A stretch of DNA of 64,000 nt from Cryptomeria japonica. Lineage: Eukaryota > Streptophyta > Pinopsida > Cupressales > Cupressaceae. Both the position numbers and the translations under genes were made by a program. The notes under the pieces were generated by a model. That model ran no database searches and was not told the DNA's origin. It worked only from the letters and a program-made list of their open reading frames with translations. The stretch lies in NCBI RefSeq assembly GCF_030272615.1, contig NC_081408.1, positions 302,471,450 to 302,535,449 on the forward strand, read 5' to 3'. Positions 56,027 to 64,000 of this stretch are shown piece after piece. Every line of letters starts with the position of its first letter. Position 1 is the first letter of the stretch.

Positions 56027-58072
56027 ATGCTAGGTAATCCTATAAGAGCCGCATCATTAGCACTATCCATGCAGACCCAATCAATTGCGACATTTGAAAG
56101 CACATTTGCATCTCCCTAATCTAGCCTTAGCACTTTTGATAGCTCATCTAGCATGGCCCACTCTTTTCATACCCCTACCCAGCCGACTGATGTGTCTTTT
56201 ATTTCACATGTCCTTGGGTTTGCAAGTTTTTTATCCATCGATTTGTCTAGTATTGGGTCATTATTCTCCTTGCCTACTAGTGTTTTCCCTAGGATTCCCC
56301 CTTTTCCCCCATTTGCTCTCTCGACAACTCCAACCCAATTGAAAGATAACCTGGCTCCTATTCCTTTCGCCCCACCTCTAGGAGCTCCTTTTGTAGGAAA
56401 AATGATCTATGTTCCTTCAGAATTCCATCAGTATGCAATTCAAGGCAAGCTCGCCCATGCTCAAAGGTCACATAAAAGAAAGGCTAAAGATTCTTAGAAG
56501 GCTGTTGAGCCTTGCATTCATACTATCTTTAGGGAGGATCATCAGAATTTAGTGTTCACGACCATTACACCAAACATTGTTAAGACAAGAAATCAAATGC
56601 ATCTTGAAGACTATTCCATGCATGCCATTGACATTGATTTGAGGAGAGCCCGACCATAGGACAAAGTGGAAATCATGAAGGAATCAAAAAAGGTGGTCTC
56701 TTCAGACTATCTCAAATGTTCTAGCCATCTAGAGAAACTAATGATTCATCTAGAAAGCGTAAAAGCTAGAAATGAGCAGCTGATAAAGCAGGGGAAGGCT
56801 AGAGAATTAGAGATAACTCATGTACAATCTGCTATACTTCAAGAAAAGGCCGAGAGAGACAAGGTTCAAGATGCATTAAAGATATCCGAGGGCCAGTTGT
56901 GAGTAGAGAAGAATGCTAAGCAAACAACCTTTCAAGAAATACTTGATAAAATGCGTGAATTATCACGTATCTAATCTGCGTCTTCTGACATGGCCCAGAT
57001 TCAAGCTCAGTCACAAGAAGCCATTGCTGCAAAAGACAAGGAACATCAGGAATTGGTCGACACTCAAAGCCTTCTAGCAAAGGAAAGAGTAGTGAAAGAT
57101 AAAGTTTTCCAAGATTTCGAGACCTTGCAAACTCAGTCCATCCAAGAGCTTTGTGAATCTCAAGCGGCCATTGCAAATTGATAAGCAAAAGGCAAGCAAT
57201 TGAAAGATGAGGTTCAGGATAAGTAGACTAGGAAAATAGCATTGCAAAATCAAGTAGAAAAAAAAGCACAAGACTTGAAGGAAATGCACGAGTGGTTAGA
57301 ATCCAAAGAAGCCGAAGTGGAACTCCTCTCAAAGCCATCGAGCCCTCATCCTGTTCCCCCTACAGATTTCACTTATCTAATGTGGTAGCTTCATAATGCA
57401 TATTGGGAAAAGATAAAGTAGTTCGCTCTTCTCCTGTATCCAACTCTATATTTCTTAATAGTTTTTCAAAATTTACATGCTAAGGTTGATCTTTTTGTTG
57501 AGCACGCCATGGAGGTTTTGGCCCCTAAAATCCCTAAATTTCAAAGGTTAGTCCATTGGTTTTATGTCATTTCTCTCTAGGGGTTAACTATAGTGGGAGT
57601 CACAAAATTTGCGGGAATAACTCAAAAGAGTAACCACTTCATCAATTGTGTTAATATAGCCAAACATGATGCTTCAAGTCTGTCAAATTTAAAAGACTCC
57701 ATCAACCTTGTCACAAAGAAACTCAAAGACATTGTCAAGCTCAATTTACCTTCCCCTTTTCTTTCAGATGGTACAATCATGGGATCCAAGCAACTATTAG
57801 GTTTGATAGTGCAGAAGCAACAATATTAGTCATCCCTCCAAGCTATGAGTGATCCCCTTGAACCAGATGAGTTCGTGGCCTTGTTTCTTTCTTTGGCTAA
57901 ACTCCTTGCTATGCTCGAATCAACCTATAATGAACCAAAAATAGTTCCTTTCAAGGATGTTAGCGAGCTAGATCAAAATTTTCAAGCTCTCAAGGCTCAA
58001 CCTATCTCTTCCAAGGAAGATTGGTCTCCCCTACATCAACTTTTTGATAGGCTTTTCAAGGCAAAAGCATAA
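56027..58072 (+). pseudogene. gypsy-B accessory ORF 2 (sense), coiled-coil protein
   Basis: The ATG at 56027 opens 682 codons that stay in one frame to the TAA at 58070-58072, with about twelve in-frame stops and no frameshift. Residues 1-150 are Ser/Pro/Phe-rich. A basic patch (HAQRSHKRKAKD) follows, then a long coiled coil (about residues 210-430: LEKLMIHLESVKARNEQL, ILQEKAERDKVQDAL, KDKEHQELVDTQSLLAKERV) and a helical C-terminus. It ends 74 bp before the 3' LTR. No homologous family recognised. Most stops fit single C-to-T changes of Gln, Arg or Trp codons. Confidence 0.65.
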
Positions 58073-58146
58073 GTCTGGTCAATGAACCATAATTTTTTGG
58101 GTATCGGCATCCTGCGGGGATGATTTTCCTAGAAGTTGCCAAGAAA

Positions 58147-59291
58147 TGTAGACTCTAAGTGTTCCTTGCCCCTTTTAGGGAGTTAGCTTCTTTTTATATC
58201 CACGAGCCTTAGTTCTTTTCTACCTGGAATTGTTTGCCTCCCTATGTCCATGTGGTAGCACAACTCATAATGTTCGAGCTTCCCCTTTGCCTTTACCAAC
58301 AAGACGAGCGATGTTGACATGTGGCAGTTTTCTTTTTCACTGTCTTGGTGGACCCGCATCTTTGAGCCCGCGTGTTTGCATTTTTTTCACTCATGACACG
58401 TGGTAGTTCCCCGTGAGCCTTCCTATGCATTTTTATTATGTCTCTAGTACGCTCCCTCCTACTACCACATTGGAATTGATGCAACCACCAAGCATTGTTG
58501 TTTACCAACCTAAGAAGATGGGTTTTGGGTCGCTAGTGGCTTGCGGTTTCGATAGTGGTTGTAGATTCCTTTTTTTGATCTGTCGTCAAAAGATTTGATA
58601 GTAGTTGCACGAAAAGTTGAACCTTTTCTATTTTAAAATTTGGGAGGCCATTCCACAGTTGTTAACGACATTGCCAATGATGCTTATGATTTCAAGCACT
58701 CTCTCTGTTTTCTCTGCTGGGTTGTTGGCTTAGGGTTATTTAAGAATTGCTTTTTGCTTTTGTAAGGGTTCATAAATTGGAAAGAAGAACATAGAAAATT
58801 GCTAGTAGAATTACGACTTTAATTTGAAATTGTGCTTTTGAGACTCTAATCAAATTGTGCCTCCGACCTTTATGATCATTGTATTTTAGTGTGCAAGGAC
58901 TCATTTCTATGCAATTTTGTAATTTTGTATGACTTCAGAAATATATGCTATAAGACTCTACATATTAAACTTTTTTTTAATAAACTTGTTATTTGGTGGA
59001 TGAATGGTATCTATTGCTTTATGTCAAATGAGTTGTTGTTTATATTTCATTTTCAAGTGTTTGGGCATGTAGATTGTTGAATGGGCCTCAGAGCTACAGG
59101 TTTATGAAGTTATCTTTGTGCCTTAGTTCCAAAATTATGTCAGTGCATCGCTATAGAGTAGTTTTTCTTTTAGTTTCCTTTCTATCCCTTTTCTCCCCTA
59201 CATATGAAGAGCCAAATTCTAAAATCCCGGAGGCCACTCAGTGAACACACGCGAGTTCCCCATCACTGAGTTTCCCATAAGGTTGTTATCA
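58147..59291 (+). repeat. gypsy-B 3' LTR (1145 bp)
   Basis: Matches the 5' LTR end to end, with an extra segment of about 25 bp near 58832-58856. By eye roughly 90 percent identical. A short AT-rich gap (59292-59367) separates it from gypsy-C. Confidence 0.92.
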
Positions 59292-59367
59292 TCAAAGTAT
59301 TTTTATCGCTCAACAATAGATATTAACGTAAAACATACATTAATATATATTATATTTATATTATTAT

Positions 59368-60796
59368 TGTAGTCACATAAATCTGTCCATTTTAATTAAA
59401 TGAATATTTGCTATTTATTTGATTAAAAACCCACTAGCCATCAGTTAATTAAATTAATATTTAATTACTTCATCTTCAAACATTCTCTTATTAATTAAAT
59501 AAATTATTTAATTTATTTTAATTAATTCATTAAACCAAATTCACAATTAATTAAATGAATAAATTCTATTTATTCAATTTAATCCTCTTTCCTCTTTTAA
59601 ATAAATTAAATAAAACATTTATTTAAATCATAAATCCCCCCCCCACTTGCATTTTCCTACAAATGCAAGTTGCAACCACAAGTTGAAATAAATTAATTTT
59701 ATTTTAATTAAAATCCTATTTTCCCTCACCCACCAAATCCACTTGCACTCCTAAACCCCCTTCTAGATTCTTCTAAACCCTTCCTAATTAACCTAATCCA
59801 TCCCCTAATTATTGTCACATTTCTAAGCAACTTGGAGTCACTTCTCAAAGACTTCAAAGTCTTTGAAAAGCATTTAATGCTTTGTGTGTTCAACAATTTA
59901 ACCTCTAAAGTGTTCCAAACCACTCATGGCTCTTACATGACCATTTATGGTTAACCCCTAACTCAACCCTCATATGACTCATGTGTCTCCTCAAGCATTT
60001 ATTGCTTTGACCATGGTTATCCCTTTTACCTTTGCACAAGAGTTTATCCATTGGATAAAAGCTTTATTATTTGAATAAAGAATTTATTCACTCAACCCAA
60101 CCTTGACCTTAACTCCCAAGTTAACCCTCAGGTCATGTCAAGCATTTAATGCTTCTTCCCTCTCCTCTCAGCCCATCTCATGTTGACTCTTGTCATCCTA
60201 GGATTGGGTTGAAAGCCCTCACATGGATCTCAAACCATTCAATCCTGACCCTTGTTGAGATTACTCAATCTCAACCATCCATTGCTCCATTTTTCCTATA
60301 AATAGAGCCCATTTCTTCATAATCTAGATCCTGGAAAACTTGCATGCGTCTAAGTTATAGAGAATTTTAGAGAGCATTTAGCATATTTTACTCATATCCA
60401 ATCTTTTGGTTAAAATTAACAAATAGCATTGAGACAAATCATCCTTATTTGGTTATTAAGCTTACATTTGCATACTTTTCATAATCATCTACAATCTTAA
60501 ATCTTCATAAGCATCCATAGTGCAAAAAGCTGCTGAGAGCTACACTAATTTAGAACTTGGAGAGGAGAGGAACAAGGGAGAAGGAGCTAAGAGCATGGTA
60601 GAAGGCATTTGGAGATGTCTTCTTGAATTTATATTCATAGTTAAATGTTTTACTTTGTTTTTAGTGTCTCTTTTGATATGCCTGCTTAGACTAGTTTTTG
60701 GTTGATTAACACTAACGTTTGTCTTTGTTTCTTGTGTTTTGTGTGTTATACGACCACAGGTTTTAGTCTAACCTTGCCCCATTTTGCATAGCATCA
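59368..60796 (+). repeat. gypsy-C 5' LTR (1429 bp)
   Basis: Starts TGTAGTCACATAAA, ends TAGCATCA just before the primer site. TATA box TATAAATA at 60297-60304. The first half is full of TTAATTAA-type words, like the gypsy-A LTR. The left boundary is inferred from TG and similarity to the gypsy-A LTR start, as the 3' partner is outside. Confidence 0.8.
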
Positions 60797-60798
60797 TT

Positions 60799-60823
60799 TG
60801 GTGAACCCGACGTGAATCCAACA
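60799..60823 (+). other. gypsy-C primer-binding site, tRNA-Trp
   Basis: TGGTGAACCCGACGTGAATC, followed by a run differing in one base, is complementary to the 3' end of plant nuclear tRNA-Trp (24 of 25 positions against the sequence as I remember it). It lies two bases after the LTR. Confidence 0.8.
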
Positions 60824-60893
60824 AACAACCAACATTTTTATTTTTACAAAACTAACTTTTTGACTGTTTAGCTTGACACATAGGTTGCACTTT

Positions 60894-61126
60894 GGCGCTT
60901 TTGTTTACGCTTTAGCACTATTGTTTTTGTAGTATAGTGCTATTGTCCAAGAATTAGCGCTTTTGCTAGTAGTATGGTGCTTTTGTTCATTAGTTAGCAC
61001 TTGTGTTCATGTATTAGAGCTTTTGTATTGTTGTAAAAATCATTTCCTTTAGTGCTTTTGTCTTTATTGTAGCGCGTTTGTGTTAAGTAGCGCTTCCGTT
61101 TTCACACAAAGTAGCACTATTGTAAC
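60894..61126 (+). repeat. Iterated leader motif TAGYGCTTTTGT, eleven copies
   Basis: Copies at about 60894, 60913, 60935, 60955, 60975, 60995, 61015, 61050, 61070, 61088 and 61112, mostly 19-22 bp apart, with variation confined to a few positions. They lie in the untranslated leader right after the primer site. Confidence 0.8.
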
Positions 61127-61269
61127 AGAACGTTGTAAAAAAGGCCTTGTAATTGATAAAATCATTTTTTTAAGGCTTGTGGAAGCCCACCATATGGTCA
61201 AATTTTACTAACTGTTTTCTTCATGTGCAGGTTTTAAACTAACTCTTTTTTTGGCTTAAAAATAAAAAA

Positions 61270-61440
61270 CACTTCATTTTGGTAGTCTAAAACTTACAAT
61301 CAAATTTTATTTCTTTGCAAGTTAGGTTCACTTCATTTTTGGTGCTCTAAAACTTACAATCAAACTTTATTTCTTGCAAGTTAGGCTTCATTTTTCTTTT
61401 GGTGCTTAAAATCAACAAGGCAAAATTTATTTCTTGCATC
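61270..61440 (+). repeat. Leader tandem repeat, three units of about 57 bp
   Basis: Units at 61270, 61330 and 61387 (cttcattttggt...cttacaatcaaa...ttatttcttgcaagttagg), the third more diverged. Confidence 0.85.
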
Positions 61441-63453
61441 AAACTAAAAATTCACAATCGACACTTCAACTTATTGTGCAAGTAAAAAGAACAATCAACT
61501 TGTCTCAATTTTGCAAAAATGATTTTACTTCATGCAAACACATTTTTCATTAAGTTGACTAGGATTTCAAATTCTAGTTTACTCAACATTTTGCCTTCGA
61601 AGTTAAAAAGAACATCATGGTTGTTGGAGAAACATCTCCAATTAGATAGAACATCATTGCAATGACAAGTTAAAAAGAAAAAGTGTATTTTGTGTTTGAC
61701 ACACTTGTGCAAAAAGAGTTGGTTGAGTGGTCCTACTTCTAACACACACTATCCTCTCCCTTGGCTTTCATGGTCCTAGGTGCAAGAGAAAAGTGTTAGT
61801 AACACTCCAGTTTTATCTTTTTAAGAGAGGCCTGTGAAGAGACACATCACTCTTGGGAACGACCTCGTGCGGTAAATCCTTTGAGCCGCCATAGAAATCA
61901 GGTGAGAGTGAAAGCTGTAGCCTTGGGTATAGCTGTTCCTATAGTGTAACTTGCTGAAAGAACAAATGGGCCCCACCACAAGTTACAAGGCTCTTAAGTG
62001 AGTCACTACAGAATGAACTTATGTCCAAAAACATCAAAAATTACTAAACACTTTTGAGTAGTAGCCCACCCATTCTATTGATTGAGGATATTTGTGAGAA
62101 GTTCAGTGCAAGAGCATAGATGGTTTTGCTCCCAAGATACTCACCATACATATTTCCTTGAGTAGAAACATAGCTTTTTGAAAGGTTACTTGTAGCCCGA
62201 TAAAAGTGGTGACTCCCCCATCATAGGGATTATCTATTTGTTATGCTCGTGAAAGACTTAGTATATCACATCCTTACCTGCCATGACGGGATTCATAAGG
62301 TATGTAGTACCAAAGTCGAAGAAATATCAAGACGTGGGCTAAAATTATCGCAACTGGCCATTTGACCTTAGGGATAAAAAGTGTTTGAAGTGTTTTCATT
62401 TTTTAGTCAAGACTAGTGCAAATTGAGCCGACTTCAAGCTTTGGAAACACCTAAAATATATTTGAAGGAAGGAGTCATACAAAGTTCAAAATATTGGGTT
62501 GATCTAGATCCATACTTACTTGTGCCTTTTGAGGCAACATTCTTGTGTTTGTGTGCTTGCTTTTCTTTCTTGTCAAAGAAACATCATAAATCCAAAATCC
62601 AAAATAAAGAACAAAAACCAAAGTCTCAAACTATATGACCATTCTTCACATCTTGAGAAAGAAGAATCTTCATCAACACATCAACTTGAAGAAAAGACCA
62701 CTGAGCTCAAAGGCTCTCATCAAAAGGAGGAAATTCTTCTATTGAAATAGACAAATCTTTGTCTCTCATAGAACCTTCTTACGTCACATGCGTCTTTACC
62801 TTCAAGGGAAATCAAATGATTTTGATCAAGAATCATTAAACCATAGAGCTTTTATGCAATATTGAGCTTTGAGTTATCACAAGAACAAAGGAGGCAAAAT
62901 CAATCCTGCTTTCTTTCTAGATATTTGTATCACATATAACTCAGCTAGGGAAGAACCACCAACCCCTGAACAAGAAGAGGAAGATTTTGTTCCTTTTGTA
63001 ACATAAAGTTTCTATTGAAGTTAAACATCTCATCCATTATCACATTCATATATCATCAAATCCATTCCAACTCTCAAAACATCAAAAGATTTTTGTCCTA
63101 AGTTCTATTTCGATATTGCTTGAAACAAACACAAACACATCACTTTTTAGAGTGTCTCTACATCTAGGATAAACTCATCCTAAGAGGCATTTCTACGCAG
63201 GTTAAAACTAGTCTATGAGTGCATCCTCTCATTACTAGGTAGTTGAGTCTGTAACACATCTCTGATCTCTCTAAACCTTATCACATCAAATTTTGTCAAT
63301 CAAACACAATAAACAATTCAAGAAAGAACTTTGGTAGCATCTACCTTTAGTGCTAGAGATTCGTATGCAAAACACTTCACCAAACATCAATCTTTCATTC
63401 CATCACCAACTCATCATCATTTTCATCAAACTTCAACAAAAACTTATAAATAA
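61441..63453 (+). other. gypsy-C leader, remainder
   Basis: No convincing ORF. The segment 61830-62340 is less AT-rich and more complex than its surroundings (for example gggaacgacctcgtgcgg and tgactcccccatcataggg) and might be a packaging or structured region. The next kilobase is a spacer with only short ORFs. Confidence 0.5.
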
Positions 63454-64000
63454 AATGGCTCATACTAGATCAAGATCTAGACAACAAGAAATCGAAGAGG
63501 AAGAGGAAGAAAATATCAACGAATTCCAAGAAGCCCTTGGAGGAAACGTAAATGTTGACAACCCAAGTACTCCTTTTCCAACAACATTAGAAAGGGCACA
63601 ACACAACCCTCTTTAATAGACTTTTTGATGAAATACTCAGGAGCAATGCGGATGCTCACTTTTTAAGACTTTCTCAAGAGGGGGCTAAACTACCCTCTAA
63701 CTTTGATGTCGCACAACTAAGACAAGCATCAGAACGTCAAAGTCTCAATGAGGATGAAAGAGGTCGAGAACATATTAGATACAACCTTCATCAAGGTAAT
63801 CCCCCACCTCCTCCTCCTCCAAATAAAATAGACATGTTATAGCAACAAGTCAAAAATATCACCCAACAACTTCATAGTGGTGTAAAAACCATTCAATTTT
63901 CACTTAATGACATTTGTCCCTATCCCTTTGATAGGAATCTTCATATGCCACCTTTTCCACAAGGGTTTGAAACACCCAAGCTTGAAAAGTATAGAGGAAA
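63454..64000 (+). pseudogene. gypsy-C gag, N-terminal part
   Basis: The ATG at 63454 (MAHTRSRSRQQEIEEEEEEN) gives a basic then acidic start. A frameshift near 63615 leads to DEILRSNADAHFLRLSQEGA, a proline run (PPPPPPPN), a stop at 63839-63841, and the conserved CPYPFDRNLHMPPFPQGFE. The last part aligns with the gypsy-A capsid start near 620. Cut by the window end. Confidence 0.82.

Larger units (their letters stand above)
36408..59291 (+). mobile_element. gypsy-B: Ty3/gypsy retrotransposon with upstream extra RNase H and three accessory ORFs
   Basis: Two LTRs of about 1.1 kb (36408-37524 and 58147-59291) bracket gag, protease, an extra RNase H, RT, RNase H, integrase and about 6.5 kb of further ORFs. 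Copia-2 (40551-47927) and a solo LTR (48452-49682) are nested in its RT/RNase H region. Without them the element is about 14.3 kb. It is distinct from gypsy-A in gag, protease and domain order. No target duplication is visible (flanks ataga and tcaaa), and the primer site is missing because the LTR runs straight into the middle of gag, so the left end has been rearranged. Confidence 0.9.
59368..64000 (+). mobile_element. gypsy-C: 5' end of a Tat-like Ty3/gypsy element, continues beyond window
   Basis: LTR, primer site, long leader and gag start are present in order. The gag wording (NLHMPPFPQGFETPKLEKYRG) parallels that of gypsy-A, and the LTR shares design with the gypsy-A LTR, so both belong to the same broad group. 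Confidence 0.88.

Noticed and set aside
1-64000. CRISPR arrays, bacterial operons, riboswitches
   Set aside because: None seen, and the DNA is clearly plant nuclear; regular short repeats present are element leader arrays without spacers of the CRISPR kind.

Overview
The window is plant nuclear DNA made almost entirely of nested transposable elements. I see no intact host gene, rRNA or tRNA gene. The element types (Ty3/gypsy with plant-type accessory ORFs, Ty1/copia primed by initiator tRNA-Met, a CACTA transposon, a plant mobile domain ORF, fragments of a plant-type DRM methyltransferase) place it in a seed plant with a large, repeat-rich genome. A gymnosperm is my guess, but the sequence alone does not prove it. 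Every protein-coding stretch carries stops or frameshifts, so nothing here is likely to encode a complete protein.

Layout. (1) 1-31581: gypsy-A, a Tat-like Ty3/gypsy element whose 5' end lies outside the window: gag, protease, G-patch, RT, RNase H, a second RNase H, a truncated integrase, an antisense ORF with a plant mobile domain (about 29299-27290), a polypurine tract and a 3' LTR at 30242. It is broken by copia-1 (5103-12222, target duplication AATTC) and by a non-autonomous CACTA transposon (13469-25190, target duplication TGG). (2) 31582-36407: AT-rich DNA with three tandem-repeat blocks and no recognisable gene. (3) 36408-59291: gypsy-B, a different Ty3/gypsy lineage with LTRs of about 1.1 kb, an extra RNase H in front of the RT, and three accessory ORFs between integrase and 3' LTR (one antisense, two sense). 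It is interrupted by copia-2 (40551-47927, target duplication AGCAC) and by a solo LTR of the copia-1 family (48452-49682). (4) 59368-64000: the 5' end of gypsy-C: LTR, a primer-binding site matching tRNA-Trp, a long repeat-bearing leader and the start of gag. It runs off the window.

The most interesting object is the CACTA element. It has no visible transposase, but it carries a DRM-family de novo DNA methyltransferase fragment as a palindrome with arms of about 1.2 kb and a 50-nt loop (13795-16257). Two shorter hairpins of the same gene segment, each with a loop of about 45 nt, follow at 17354-17584 and 19879-20109. Transcripts would fold into double-stranded RNA matching the enzyme family that silences transposons by RNA-directed DNA methylation. 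Rice CACTA elements are known to encode miR820, which targets OsDRM2, so this looks like an independent or related version of a transposon weapon against DRM. The same element also carries an exon-like piece of alpha-glucan phosphorylase and another unidentified exon-like piece.

Relative ages follow from nesting. The gypsy elements came first, then the copia and CACTA insertions into their pol genes, then a solo LTR (17727-19181) inside the CACTA element. Nested sites rejoin in frame or nearly so, which makes the boundaries firm.
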